DNA from: Lutjanus erythropterus
Taxonomy: Eukaryota; Chordata; Actinopteri; Lutjaniformes; Lutjanidae
NCBI GenBank assembly: GCA_020091685.1
Contig: CM034613.1
Coordinates: 3,534,878 to 3,598,877, forward strand
DNA: 64,000 bases
Direction: 5' to 3'
Shown here: in pieces, positions 28,401-43,400 of the stretch
Position numbering within the stretch: the first letter of the stretch is position 1
How the letters are laid out: each line of letters starts with the position of its first letter
Position numbers and translations under genes: made by a program
Notes under the pieces: generated by a model
Database searches by the model: none
What the model saw: only the letters and a program-made list of their open reading frames with translations
What the model was told of the DNA's origin: nothing

Positions 28401-31400
28401 GGTATTATTTAGCCCTTGCTTTACCGCAGTTCCCCAGAGACCTGAAAGTATAAGCCCAGTTCCTCTGATACCCTGATGTAGAACCCATTGTGAATTTGTT
28501 GTCCTATGATCCCTGCAGTGTGTTCCAATCTTGTCCTGACCACATTCTCCAATGTCTGTCTCCTTTCATTTGAATTTTTGATTTTCTTTACTCCTTACTT
28601 GTTCTTCTTCCATATGGAAGATGAAGAGACGGAGACATCAGTCCTGAAATCAGAGCTGATCCGAGAACCAGACCTCCTATCCGACGTGTCAGAGATGAAA
28701 CAAGATTTGATCAAAATGACTGCCATCTTGACTGCAGACTCGACAGAGAAATCCCCTTCCTTAGGAGGGTGTGGTCTAGAGAAAGGGACTGAGGATGTTT
28801 CTGGAGAACCATTAGAAATAATGGAGAAGGACTTAGAGAAAGTCAAAGAGGACCTAGAGAAAGTCAGTGAGATACTGAGGAGTGGAACATATGAGGGTGA
28901 GGCAGTAGAGGCTTTAGCAAAAGCAGCTAGAAAGGCTGAGGAGTGGGTTCTCCTCTCAGACAGTGAGATAGAGGAGGCCAAAAAGATGGCAGCCTTAGAG
29001 ATTCAAGAGCCTGTCTTGCGTGAAAGTAGAGCTAACAGAGGGGCTCCCAGACCTAAAGCCATAAAGGACAGTGGTGACCTTAAAGAATACCTCCTGGATG
29101 CACCTGTGAGCTCCAAATTAAAAGCTAAAAAAGAGCCAGCCGTCCAAGAAAGATTCACTGATGTTGTACTACGCAAAAGTGCAAAACCACCTACTCCAAC
29201 CAAAGTGCATGACAAAACAACTGGTGGCGATGTTAAAAAGCCAGTCAGAAGGAAGGGGAAAGACCAGGGGCAGGCAGAGGAATCGACAGACGCCAGTGCT
29301 CTTCTGAGTGTGCCTGCAGCCCCTGCCCCAAAATCACCTGTATCCCCAGTGGTTGAAGAAACTCCCATTGGGTCAATAAAGGATAAAGTCAAAGCCTTAC
29401 AACAGAAAGTAGAGGCGGAGCAAAAGAGCAAAAAGGTCACTGGAAGCAAGCCTTCGCATTTGCCTGTAATGAGCAAGCCCTCTCCAAAAGCCAAAGACAG
29501 CCCTAAATTGAAACAGGGCCCTCCTAAATCCCCCAAAGCTGAATCTGAAAAACTTGAAGAGACCATGTCAGTTAAAGAGCTGATGCAAGCATTCCAAACG
29601 GGGCAGGACCCCTCAAAGAGAAAGTCTGGGCTATTTGAGCTCAAAACATCCACCACGTCAAGATCAGAGAAAACCACAAAATCAGAAACCATCCAGTCAA
29701 AAACCATGACCAAAGCAATAACGTCACGTGTCTCTCAAGAACGAGAAGTATCTTTGGATTCCAAACCTCACAAGAAAGAGACCAGTCAGCAAGGCAGAGA
29801 GAAAGAAACCAAGTCAGTTGCTGCCCCCCATGCAGAGCTAACTGAAACTGTAGACTTTGGAAATGGTGGCCTTGATGATAGCTCTGACAGCTTAAAACAT
29901 GAGGGTGTGGCAGACTCACTAAGTGCCAGTTCTGGAGATGGAACCCCTCACATGAGCTCTGAGGACAGTTACAAACATGAGGGTCTAGCCACTCCAGGCT
30001 CAAGTCCAGAAGGTGTGCCACTTTCTCCCAAAACTGGACAGCAGACCTCGACAACTTTGGCATCAACTGCCACAACAGTCATAAAAGAAAATAAAGACAC
30101 AGAGAAGTCTGGAGACTCTGGTGTAGGGACCACTGGTGACCAACTGTCTACAGAATTGACCCTCCCTGTCTCTTCCAGCGAGGCTGCAGATGACCACACT
30201 ACAAGTGAGTCTATATCTGTTAAGAGGAGCGAGTCTAAGCCAACTAAACCTCACAAGCTCACGAAAAGAATTTCAGAGACTGTAGAAACTTTTCTTAGCG
30301 ATGATGAGAGCCCCGATCATCAGCTAGCATTGCCTTTAGTTGGTTCTCCAACCTCTAGATCCTCTTTTCAGCGTCATGAAAGCTTAGAGCTGCCTTTAAG
30401 ACAAGACTCAGATGCTCTCAGTCCATTAGCTGATGACTCTTTGACAATAAGCCACAGAGACTCTCTAGAGGGTAGTCCTCTCATGGAAGAAAACTCTTCT
30501 CATAAGTCCCCAGACTCCATTGAACCTAGCCCAACCAAGGAATCACCCCCGCATGACTCCTTAGAGAACAGCCCTGTAGAGCAAAAAAGCCACCCATCCT
30601 TCCCATCAGCTCTAGGTCTACCTAGTAAATCATCTAGCCATCCAGAGCCCTCCAAAGCTGCAGAATTCCCCCAAGATGCTTTGCGTGGTAGGCTGCTTCG
30701 AGACCATGAGGCTAGTGCTGATGATGACAGTTGTGAGCAGACATCTCAGATGACAAGTTCTGGTAAGAGTCCCCTCTCCCCTGATACTCCTAGTTCTGAA
30801 GAGGTAAGTTATGAGGTAAACCCCAAACCCCCTGACCATACATTCCTATCTGTTCCATCCAAACCGGCTGTCATCCCTGAAGACCCAGAAGAAGAGGATA
30901 CATCAGACAGCTATGAAGCTAAGAGAATCACTCCAGAGGAGGAGATGTTTAAGATGGCAGCCAAAATAAAAACATTTGATGAAATGGAACAAGACGCAAG
31001 GAGCAGAAAGAACTCTAGAAAAGATTTGTTTCCCTCAGCAGATGCCAAAATAGGGGATGACAGCTATGAAACGTTAGAGCCCACAAGTGAGAAGCTTTCG
31101 CAAAGTGAATGTGGGCTCAGTAGACCCGCTGAAGATTCAGAGTTAGCTCTTTTTGTTGACCCCCATATTAAAGTACAACCTCCCTCTCCTTTTTCAGCAG
31201 GTTTGCATGACGGATCCCACAGCAAAGAGGTCAAGAACACAACAGCAACAGCCAGTGTCACTTCAGAGGGACCTCACTCTGTCTCAGACCAACATCATTC
31301 AAAATCCAAACTGGAAACAGCACAGGAACGAGTCCCACCATCTGCTGATAAAGACAGTACTGTCAAAAAGGCTGCTCTAACATCAAACACTGAAAACAGG

Positions 31401-34400
31401 ACTGATGAACAAAAGGAGGAGAGTTTAAGGAAGTCAAGAGAACACGAAGGAGATGATAAGGATGGTCTAGCATTAGGTGCTACCATTAAACAGACTGGTA
31501 CATTAAAACAAGGTAGCAATGTAACAGATGAGGTGAAAGGAGATCAAAAGGTGCATACAGGAGCACCAGAGGCTGTACTCGGTGCAACTGTTGCCACAGG
31601 TCAAACAAAGGAAATGTTCAAACCAGAGGTCTGTATCTATGATGACACAGAAGAGGAGGATGAGGTACTGGAACCTCCCAGAACTGAGTCAAAAGGTGTC
31701 ACTGCAAGAGTAGACCCTGATGCGTGGTCTGCCTTGCGGGAGGATGATGCAGCTTTTGCAGCTCGTGTCAAAGAGGAGGAACAGAAGATACTAAATCTGG
31801 TGGTGGACCGTCAGTCTCTGCAAGCAACTCCAGACACAACACCTGGTAGAACACCAACAGAAGAGAGCACTCCTACCAGCGAGCCCAACCCCTTTCTATT
31901 CCAAGAGGGGAAGCTCTTTGAAATGACCCGAAGTGGTGCTATTGACATGACTAAGAGGAGCTATGAGGAAGAGGGGGGTGGCTTTGCCTTTTTCCAGATA
32001 GGTGAACAGCCTGTAGAGGAGCCTCTCTTAGAAGAGGCCAGGCAAGAAGTTGTGAGGTCAGCAGCAGAACCTGAAGTTGGCCTCAATTTAACACTAGAAG
32101 TTAAGGCTGAGGAGACTGAGAAATCAAAAGAAACAACTGATTCTCAGCTTCAGTCCCCACCTGAAAGTGACCAGTCAGCATCTAAAAGCGATGCTTCCAA
32201 ATCTAAAATACCTAAAATGGGCATTTCAGCTTCAGCTAAACCTACAAAGAAAGATCAGACATCCCCTGAGGGTTTAGAGACTAAAGCAGAAAAAAATATT
32301 GATGAAGGATGCTTAGATTTAGACACAAATTCCTCAGACCAATTGATAACAAATGTACAGACAGCAGAAACTACAGTGACTAGATCAGTTTACTCTGAAC
32401 AGGGCCAAGAGTCCTCTGATTCTTCTCCAGAGGAGCCACAGTCAGTTGTAGAAGCCCCCAAAACAACAGGCAAGTCCAAACAAAGTGCTTCCAGTAGTGT
32501 TAAAAAGACTCCAGTTAAAACACAAGCTAAGTCAACTCCTCAAAGTCGGGGTAAATCCACAGTTCCCTCTCCATCTCATTCAACCTCCTCTTCAACCACT
32601 CTTAAAAAAGAGGGCTCTTTCACTTCTGAATCTAAATCTAGAATTCCCATCAAGGCTAGCACTCTAAAGCCTGATTCTACCGTCAAACGTGGTGAATCAA
32701 CCCAAGACAAAAAGCTTAAGGTTCCTGTAAAAAAGGACACAAGGAGAAAGTCTGAGACAGATGCAGGTCCCTCTGTGGATATCAAAACCAAGGCATCATC
32801 TCCCAAAGCCAAGAGCTTCTGTGAGGGGGAGTCAACCAGGCCATCTGCTAAAAAGAGTGCAGAGTCTGCAAAATCTAAAAGCTTCCAATCCAGATTGCCA
32901 GTCCGAGGCAAAAGCGGTCAGTCGTCTCATGCAACAACACCCACTAAAGAGAAAAGTGAGCCAGGCAAACAGTCCATTGAGTTCTTCGAAGAGATAAGCG
33001 ATGAAGCAGCAAAACTTGTGGCGAGGTTGGCGCAGGCAGAGAGAGAGAAAGAACAAGAGGCCGCCAACTCAGACGATGAGAGCAGTCTCATTGACCCATC
33101 AATCATAGAAAGAGAAACTTTCCCTGAGATGCAGTTCCCTCCCTCAGGAGCCATCTTTCCCATTAGACCACTGTGGGACGACCCTGTTGAGACACAGATG
33201 CAGCGAATCCCAGACGATAAAGCCCAAAGTCAAGGTATCCCCCCAGTTTAAGGGGCTATTCTCTATCTCTTGTGCCTCATTAGTACACTGTAGCTGTAAA
33301 GGTGCTGCCTCTCTGTCTCTTGTAGTTAAGTCCCGTTGTAGTGGAAGAATCCATGTGGCTGTGTCACTTGCGCTGTGTTTGTGTTCGTAATGACGTCTCT
33401 CTTTCCTTCTATGTGTGCTGAAAGTCTCAAGATTGACTTAAAGGCTTTATGGAACATGTGAAAACAACTTAGTGACTAAAATGTTGTAAATATTAAGGAG
33501 TACATAATTATTTAAAAAATCACATATAATGTCAATACTTTACTACTGATTGAAATTTACATTGCTGATATGATGAATTAACAAAAACAACTATTAAGAA
33601 AGCCAGTGAAGATTTGTTTTACTACCATTTATGAATGTGACTTGATTTGGTATACCTTGCGGCTCTGACCGCTCATGGCTGTCTGGTGGTATTTGCAGTA
33701 GATCCACAGGATGAAGCAGAGAGAAAAGAGCAACGGTTGGCCATTATAGCTGACCATCTGGGCTTCAGTTGGACAGGTGAGTCACACCTTTGTTACAGTG
33801 ACCAAGCTATCAAACTTAAAGGTCCAGTGTTTAAGATTTATAGGGGTTTATTGGCAGGAAATGGAAGAAATGGAATATAATATATCACCTTAAAATAACC
33901 CTGTCTTGACCGCAAGCCAGGTGTGAATGCTGTTGTCACCTGAAGATGATGCTGACATGATGTTTGCGGTCTAGACAAGGAGTAAGAATCGTGTTTTCGT
34001 TACCTTAGAACGAGCCCTCTGTGTCTACAGAGGGGGAGGGCCCTCTTCCATGGAGGACCACAGCTTTTTGCATTTTTCGCAAGTTTCACAGCCACCATAG
34101 TTTCTCCTGCACACTTGAAAGGGTGAGGTGAGGCAAGCGGTATTCAGTTGGTTGAAATATTAAACCTCACTTCTAGATTCCACTAAATCTTACACACTGG
34201 TCCTTGAAAATATACATTTGCCTATTACTTAAGACAAGAAGAAACATCATTTCATCATCAAATCTTTGGATCATTATTATATCTTCTTTTTCTTCACAGA
34301 GTTGGCACGAGAACTGGACTTCAGTGAGGAGAGGATCAACCTGATAAGGATTGAAAACCCTAACTCACTTCAAGACCAAAGCCATGCCCTTTTGAAACTC

Positions 34401-37400
34401 TGGGCAGACAGGGAGGGAACACATGCCACAGGTTAGTGATAAGTAGGGTTGTCAGAGTTATTAAGTACAAAGTAGAGGTTCTATTAGTTTTGCCTTCAAG
34501 AGGGACTTAATCTGTCTTCTCTTTCACCAGAAACTACACTGATCAAAAGACTGACAAAGATCAACCGAATGGACATTGTTCACCTTATTGAAACCAAGAT
34601 CATCAAGTCCACTCAGGATGAGACGTCCTCACACACCTATGCAGAAATAGAGCGGACCATAGCACTGGACCATAGTGAAGGTACGCAAGCCAATGTCAAC
34701 TTGAAGCAGACTGATGATTGAGTTGTTTTTATGTTTTCATAGAAAGTTATAATTGATTACTTTCCTGTAAGAGTTATGTTATGTGTTCTTTGTCAGGTTT
34801 CTCTGCACTTCATGAAGACATTGACAGCCCCAGGCCAGGCAGGCGTACAGAGGCCACCCGTAGGAGTCCAGGCTCGGGACGAGAGGTACCCATGGTGTCA
34901 GCAGAGGACCTGTCCTCCAGTTTGTCATCACTTCACGACACGTTGGGAAGATCAGAGGCAGACTCCACAGCAACAGGTCTTCTTAGAAACGCCCAGAAAG
35001 AGAAACTACAAAAAGAGATGGAGACAACATAGTAAGTTATGCAGAAAGTTTAATCCATGAGACCCACATCACCTCTATAGCTGTTTCCTTTTATCTATAA
35101 GCATGGACACGAATGAGTTACCAAACAATCACCAGAGACAATGATCAAGTGAACTGTTAACTTTAGTTTGCAGTCTAGATAGCTAACTACCAAGTCCACT
35201 GTAGCACATCGCTCAAACACTTGTTAGGGCTATACATTTTGTGAATTTGACCAATGCACAATTCCTGGTTCTATCAGCAGCCACAATCCATTCTTTGTTA
35301 ACTGGTCCCACTGTTTGATCTTTATTCCTTAAGTTTTTACATGATGTCAATACGCTGGAATATTCTGATTTTATTTTGAATATCACAACAGCCATCCAGT
35401 GACTAATAATTGAAAACTCTTTTTTCACAGCTCATCACAAGGAGTATACGAGGAATTGACAGACACGGTACACGCAGGAAGTTTTAAACAAGTAAGTCCT
35501 TTCTTCACATTGTACTGCACCTCTCCCTACAACCTCCGATCCCATGTGATAAGCCCTCTCTACAAAGGGGGCCCTATGTTAGGCGCTCAAGTTCCCCCAC
35601 CTTCTCACCCCACTGCTGAACCATGTGATGATGACGTGCCTGCTGGATGTCAGGGAGCAGAGGGAGCAGGGGGGGGAGAGGAGTGGAGCTTGGAGTGCCT
35701 ACAAACCACCAATTCTGACCACGATGCTCAGCATTTGTCACCTTTGCCCTGGCGAGAGACTTCTAATATCTCTCGAACAGGTGTATGCGAGAGTCGACCG
35801 TTGTCTATGACCGATTTTGGGGATAGCTTGATTGAGTGTGATCAAGTTGAGCAAGATTTCAGGAAACTGTCTTTGGAGCTTCTGGAAACCAGTGAGACCT
35901 CTGAAAAGATTTCCGTTACAAAACAACCACCTGGTGAAGAAATGCTTCAGCCTACTCAGCATACTAATGACTCTGTTGGTTCAATGACCGAATCCATGCA
36001 GACCAAACACAAGGCTGGAAGCCACATGGATGAAGTTTCACGTCGACTTTATAAAGTCCTGTATGGATTTGATGTTGACCTGATAGATTCAGAAAGTGAG
36101 GATGTATCCATATTGCCTGGAGACATCATTCAAGCTGCAGTCAGGAAAGATGAGGCTGAGGGAGCTGCTGGGCACACAAATGTTAATGAAGATGTTTCAA
36201 ACTCTATGCTTGAGATTGATGTTTACCAGTCCTCAGTTTCAAGTGAACTTGATGCCAAATCCATTCAAACCCAAGATACTACCACTCAGGCAGGTTTAAT
36301 GTCCCAAAAACCAGATCTCATTAGCTCAGCCAGCTTAATTCAGATGTCACATGACTCAACTTGTGAGCGGATAGATGTTTATTCAGTAGAGAATGTTGTG
36401 TCAGTTATACCAGGAGCTGAGTGCAGCTTTGAGAAAACACTTTCATTCAGACAGAATGAACCTGAAAATCAGATTGTGATTTCTGTGGAGTCTACACATG
36501 AGATTGAAGCATCCTGTTTACCAGAATCAACTTCTGAAACCATGTTTGAACTTCATAGCTTAGTTCATGATAGATCCTCTTCACCTGAATGTGTGACTGA
36601 TGCAGCAATATTACTGACAGAGAGTAGGACCTCATCACCTGAATCAGTGTCATCAGCAAATGAGTTAAATTTCCTTGCACCTGATTCTCCAATACCTCAG
36701 TTTAGGCCCTTGTCTCCCTTACCACCTCCTATTTTTCCATGGGAAACTGGTGATGTCAAGACTTCAGCCCAAGGACAACCATTCCTTAGTGCACCAGGAG
36801 GCACTTCTATGCTTTTAACAGCAGAAGCAGAGGAAAGACCATTAACACCAATGGTTTCAAACAAAAGACCATTTGGAAGGCCAGTATCATTAGACAGTGA
36901 TTATAGTGGTGAGGGATCCATCTCACCTCAATCATTAACTTTTGACATAGAAGACAGAGCATCATCACCTGAGTCTGTCATTTTAGAGGCTGTGCAGTGG
37001 ATTTTTACATCCTCTGAACATGTGTCTCCTGATTTCTATGAAATGAGACTGTCATCTCCTGAATCCTTTGGGTCCCAGCTTCCACCAGACTCCCCTGTCC
37101 CAGAATTTCAACAATTTCAACAAGAGATTGTTACAACTGCTCAATGTAGATCGTCTTCACCTGTGTCAGCGTCATCATCAGATGTGGAATTTGAAACAGA
37201 ACTTTTGTTGTCAACATTTTTTGAAGACAGGCCAATATCCCCAGAATCTGTAGCATCTGTAAATGAATTTAAAGCACTATCACCTGACTCACCTATACCT
37301 GAATTCAGTCACAACTGGTCTGACTCAGCTGTTGTAATGATAGGGGAGAGATCCACTTCACCTGAATCTGTATGCTCAGATGTAGAATATGGCTCCATGT

Positions 37401-40400
37401 ATCTACAATCGCTTAATCATGAAGACAGAGCTTCTTCACCTGCTTCAGTTGCATCTGGAGACGATTCTGAATCTGTTTTACCTGAATCAACTGAATCTGC
37501 AGTAGTGAGGGATTCCATACTTGCTGATCATAGAACAAAATCACCTGAACCATTAGTATGTGATACAGACAACAAACCACCAGCACTAGTGAAATCAGAA
37601 TCCAAGTGTGATGACGATTACTGGGTTGTTATATCTTTGTCTGATATTGGAGAAAGACCACTTTCACCAGAGTCAGTCCCAGAATACAGACCGATGTCTC
37701 CACAGTCAGCAGTGCTAGATGTTAGAGCATCCTCTCCAGAATCAGAAACATTGAATGAGTGTCTGTCCCCAAATTCTCCCATACCACAATACACACCATC
37801 TGTGCATCATGCTGTTACTATAAAATATCATTCATCATCACCAGAATCGGTGTTGTCAGATACAGAATATGAGCCTATGCCATTGCTATCATATTTTGAG
37901 AAGAGGCCTTTATCTCCTGATTCTAGTGGTTCTGTAAGTGACAGTGGGCTGTTGTCTGATCCTGTACTTGGCTCACCTTTAGAGGAAGACATGACACTTG
38001 AACTGACGGGTGCTACAATTACTGTGGAAGAAGCATGTGCTGAAAAGAAGTTTGAAACAAACACAAACATAGCTTTTATTCAAGAAGAGTCAAAAACAGA
38101 AGAGGAAAAAGATGCAAAATGTATTTCATCAAAGTCTGAAGAAGAAAATAGTCTGAAACATAATAAAACTGAAGCCCCCAAGACAAAATTAGTCATACCT
38201 GATGTCAGTCAGTCTGACCAAAACATTGTCACACCACCAGCAGGAGCTGAGGTCTTGTTAACTGATGTTGTTACAAAACAATTATTTCACAATGAAGGAA
38301 ACTTAAAAGAGGAAATGCACAGTCCTGTAACCAAAAAGACAAAATCTGCAAGGAAGAAGAAATCTAAAAAATCAATTAAAACTGATTATGAACCTGTGCA
38401 AAATGTTACAATGTATCAGGAAGAATCATCTGAGTTTAAAACAAAAGAAGAGATAGAAGGATCTGATAAAGCTCTGTCACCTATGTTGTTTACAGAAACT
38501 GAATCTGATTTGCCGTTGTCATTGGCATTTACTGCAAATGTCCCCGAAGATCAGCAATTACCTGGAGAGTCCTTAATTTCTGCACCTCAGGGTCATATAC
38601 CTTTATCCTTAACCGATTATTCAGGGTCAGAGTACAGTTTAACATATGATGCAGAACAGTGGAAGCTCATCTCACAAATTCGTGACCCTCAGTATGTAGG
38701 AGAAACCTTCATGAGTAAAACAGCAGTGTTTCACTTTGCTGGAACAAGGACAGAGTCTTATCAGACAAAGTCAGACGTGACAGTTGAAGACAAAGCTGCT
38801 GCTTTGCAATCAGAATATTCCCAAAGATCTCTTTCACTAGATTCTGAAGCAGAATATAGACCCTTGTCACCACAATCGCTGCTGGCACTGGACGCACTTA
38901 GACCAGATTCCTGTCACTCAGAGAGATCTGTAGATAGTCAGCGAGCTTTAACACCAGATTCCCCTATTCCTCAGTACTTTGCCTCTGTCTCTGGACCCTC
39001 TCAAGTTGATTATAGATCAGAATCAGATTCAGCTTTGTCAGATCTGGATCTGGGGACTGATTTGGACATTTCATCTGTTTTTGAGGACAGACCAGCTTCT
39101 CGTGGTTCAGTTGCATCTGTAAACAGTGCGCCATTACCTGAATCACCTATTCCCGAGTTTAGACTGTGTTTACCAGAATCAGTTGTAACTGCTAGATTGG
39201 ATCGGTCTTCATCACTAGAATCAATGTCCTCCGATTTAGAATGTGCATCTGTCTCTTTATCATCGTTATTTGCTGAGAACAGACCATCATCCCCAGATTC
39301 TATTGATGAAAACAGGCCACTTTCACCCGAGTCACCCATTCCTGTATTTGGGCAGGCTTTGACAGAAGATGCTGTTTGGACCACACTGGAAAGATCCTCG
39401 TCCCCTGTTTCAGTTTGTTCAGATTTAGAATATGGGGCTATTTCTCTGTCACTGTCTGAATTGAGACCATCCTCACCTGATTCCGTAGTTTCTGTTGATG
39501 ACTACAGAGGTGATTCACCAATACCAGATTTTAAAACAGGGCTGACTGAATCAGTTTCATTTACTGTTCATAGATCATCTTCTCCTGAGTCAGTGGTTTC
39601 TGATGTCGAATTTACACAATCAAGTGTAGACATAACTATTTGCGAGCAGAGAGCTGAGTCTCCAGAATCAGAAATATCAGAGACCATAGAGGCACAACTG
39701 GGAGGTAGTAGTCAAAGCTTACCTCTAAAGGCAATAACTGTGCCAGTATATAGACTTGTTTATGATGCTGAACTTTGGAAGCTCATCTCGCAAATACATG
39801 ATCCTCACTATGTTGGGGAGACTTTTTCCAGTAAAACAGGTGTTTTCGAGTATGCTGGGACAAGAATTGAGTATGTTCTGGAGGATTCAGCTGTGGAAGA
39901 GGAAGAGTTGGAGGATGGTGTGAAGATGGACACTGCAGATGTTCTCCAAGCAATGCAAACAAAAACTGAGGGGGAAGACAGACCAGTGTCACCTGATCAC
40001 AGGATTTTATCAACATCAGAGTCTTTAAAAGACTTGTCTCAAGATCCTCCAGTTTCCCAGTTTTCCTTTGAATTTGTTACTACCGCACAATCTCAGTCAG
40101 CAGTGTCAAATGAGGAATCAGACACACCTGAATCAGTTCTTTCCATGCTTGAAGACAAGCAATCAAATACTAGTGCAACATTTACAGCAAAACAGCTAAT
40201 GCGTCAACTATATGATCCCCATTATGTAGGAGAAACCTTTGTAAGCAGAACTGAATGTGTGGAGACTAGCAAAGAACCTGATATCTTTGATTCAGAGTCA
40301 GTAGAGGCAGGAAGGCCAATGTCACCTGACTCTGAGGCAGAATATAGACCTCTCTCACCTGAGGCCCTAAAGTCACTGATTCTTCTGAGGTCTGATTCCC

Positions 40401-43400
40401 AGGAGACAGGGAACTCTTTGGATGAGGATGGACCTTTGTGCATAGACTCACCCATTCCCCAGTTTTCTGTCGCTGTTCCTGAAACTCCAGTGGAACATCA
40501 CAGGGCATCTTCTTCTGAACCTGTGTCAGATACAGAACTTGAGCAGTGTGATCATGCTTTTTCTACTGAGTCAAGATCATCTCCTGAATCAGGGAGATCC
40601 CTTAACAAATATAGGCCTCTATCTCCTGACTCACCAGTGCCTGACTTTAGGCCAGTGTTAAAGAGCACTCTTGCTTTAGTTGGTGGATATAGATCACCAT
40701 CACCTGAATCAGGCGCCTCAGATCTCGAAGATTCATCTGAGTTTGGTCCTTCAGAATTCAGCATTCAATGGAGACCAGATTCTCCCGATTCAGTGACATC
40801 AGAAATTGAGACAAGGCCACTCTCACCAGAATCAGTGTCAGAATATAGGCCTATGTCACCTCAGTCACTGATGATGACAACAGAATTAAGAACATCATCT
40901 CCTGAGTCGACAACATCAGTTATTGAGTTAGCAGCAGATTCTCCTCTACCACAATTTAGGCAATATGTAGAACCAACTGCGTTAGCTTCAGGGAGCAGGT
41001 CATCATCACCTGTATCTGTAATGTCAGACAGTGAAGTGGATGATCTGGACATGCCATTTATTGAGGTGCAAGACAGATCCTTTTCACCCAATTCTGAAAG
41101 CGAGTTTAGGGCACTTTCACCAGATTCACCCATACCTGAATTCAGACAAGCTATGCTTCACCAAACTATTTCAACTGCTGAAAGCAGATCTACATCACCT
41201 GAGTCAGTTTATTATTCAGATATAGATTACCAAGATTGGTCATTTGCATCAGTATCCGATGATCATAGACATCCATCACCTGATTCAACAGCATCCAGAG
41301 GTGAACGGCAGTGCCTGTCACCTGATTCACCTGTACCTCAATTCATACCAAGAGTATTTGAACGCTTTCCATCATTTGTTGGGTTTAGGTCAATTTCTCC
41401 AGAATCAGCTGAATCAGATGTTGAGTATGCACAACTGATTAATTCTCCAACTGATACTGAAGATAGACCAAATTCTCCAGAGTCAGTAGAAGTAGAAGCT
41501 GAAGAGAGACCTCTGTCACCTGATTCTGAATTGGAATATAGGCCTTTCTCACCTACATCACTGATGTTAATGTTAGATTTCAGATCATCCTCTCCTGAAT
41601 CAACTAGTTCTTTGAATAAATTTAGGACTCTTTCACCAGACTCGCCTATTCCTGAGTTTAGACAGGTGCTTCACGAATCCTTACACACAGACATGGGCTA
41701 TAGATCTTCTTCACTTGAATCAGTATATTCAGAGGGGGATTTAGAGACAGATTTGTACATACCCGGGCTTTTTGATGACAGAGCAGCATCTCCTGGTTCA
41801 GCTGCATCCAAAGATGAATGTAGATCTCTTTCGCCAGACTCACCCATCCCTGAATTTACACAGGCACTACATGAGTCGTCTGTATCACTCATGAACTTAA
41901 GATCTTTTTCACCTGTATCAGTGTTGTCTGATTGGGATATGGAAATTGAGTCATCTTTCCCAGTGATCTTAGAAGACCGAGCTTCATCTCCTGAGTCCGT
42001 TGCATCTCTGAGTAAACGTAGTAGACTTTCTCCTGATTCCCCTGTTCCTGACTTCAGACAGACTTTGCAAGAGACACATCTTGATGTTAACGCTCACAGG
42101 TCCTCATCACCTGAATCCGAGGCTTCAGACATAGAATATGCTCCTTTGATTTCACAGATGTTTGATTTCAAGACAGATTTGTGCATTCCCTGGCTTTTTG
42201 AAGATAGAGCAGCATCCCCTGGTTCAACTGCATCCAAAGATGAATTTAGATCTCTTTCGCCAGACTCACCCATTCCCGAATTTACACAGGCACTACATAA
42301 GTCGTCTGTATCACTTATGGACTTAAGGTCTATTTCACCTGTATCAGTGTTGTCGGACTGGGACATGGAAATTGAGTCATCTTCCCCGTTGATCATAGAA
42401 GACCGAGCTTCATCTCCTGAGTCCTTTGTATCACTGAGTAAATATAGAAGACTTTCTCTTGATTCCCCTGTTCCTGATTTCAGACAAGCTTTGCGAGAGA
42501 CATATTCTGAGGTTAATGCTCACAGGTCCTCATCACCTGAATCCGAGGCTTCAGACTTAGAATATGCTCCTTTGATTTCACAGATGTTTGATTTTGAGAC
42601 AGATTTGTGCACTCCCTGGCTTTTTGAAGACAGAGCAGCATCCCCTGGTTCAACTGCATCCAAAGATGAATTTAGATCTCTTTCACCAGACTCACCCATT
42701 CCTGAATTTACACAGGCACTACGTGAGTCATCCATATCACTTATGGACTTAAGGTCTATTTCACCTGTATCAGTGTTGTCGGACTGGGACATGGGAATTG
42801 AGTCATCTTCCCCAGTGATCATAGAAGATCGAGCTTCATCTCCTGACTCCTTTGTATCTCTGAGTAAATATAGAAAACTTTCTCCTGATTCCCCTGTTCC
42901 TGACTTCAGACAAGCTTTGCGAGACACATATTCTGAGTTTCATGCTCACAGGTCCTCATCACCTGAATCTGAGGCTTCAGACATAGAATATGCTCCTTTG
43001 ATTTCACAGATGTTTGATTTTGAGGACAGAGCAGAATCCTGTCAGTCAGACTCTGATCTTAGATGTTTGTCTCTTGACTCTCCTCTACCGCACTACACCA
43101 TGTATGCACACACTATATCAGGAGTAAGATACAGATTGACATCACCTGAGTCAGTGTATTCGGATGAGGATTTAGAGACAGAGACAGATCAATGTATTCC
43201 TTGGCTTTTTGAGGAGAGAGCAGCTTCCCCTAGTTCAACTGCATCCAAAGAGGAATTTAGACCTCTTTCACCAGACTCACCTATTCCTGAATTTACACCA
43301 GCACTACACAAGTCCACCATATCTCACATGGACTTAAGGTCCGCTTCACCTGACTCAGTGTTGTCAGATTTGGAAATGGAATTATCTTTCCCAACATTCC

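Noticed and set aside
29003-32911. Antisense open frames of up to 236 codons in the first giant exon
   Set aside because: They are shadows of a well-conserved sense exon, hydrophobic by complementarity with Ser/Lys codons, with no family resemblance.
33235-33251. Stop shortly after the first giant exon (GIPPV then stop)
   Set aside because: The donor GTATCC at 33235 in phase 1 fits the conserved DPQDE exon at 33699, so the stop belongs to the intron, although a truncated read-through form cannot be excluded.
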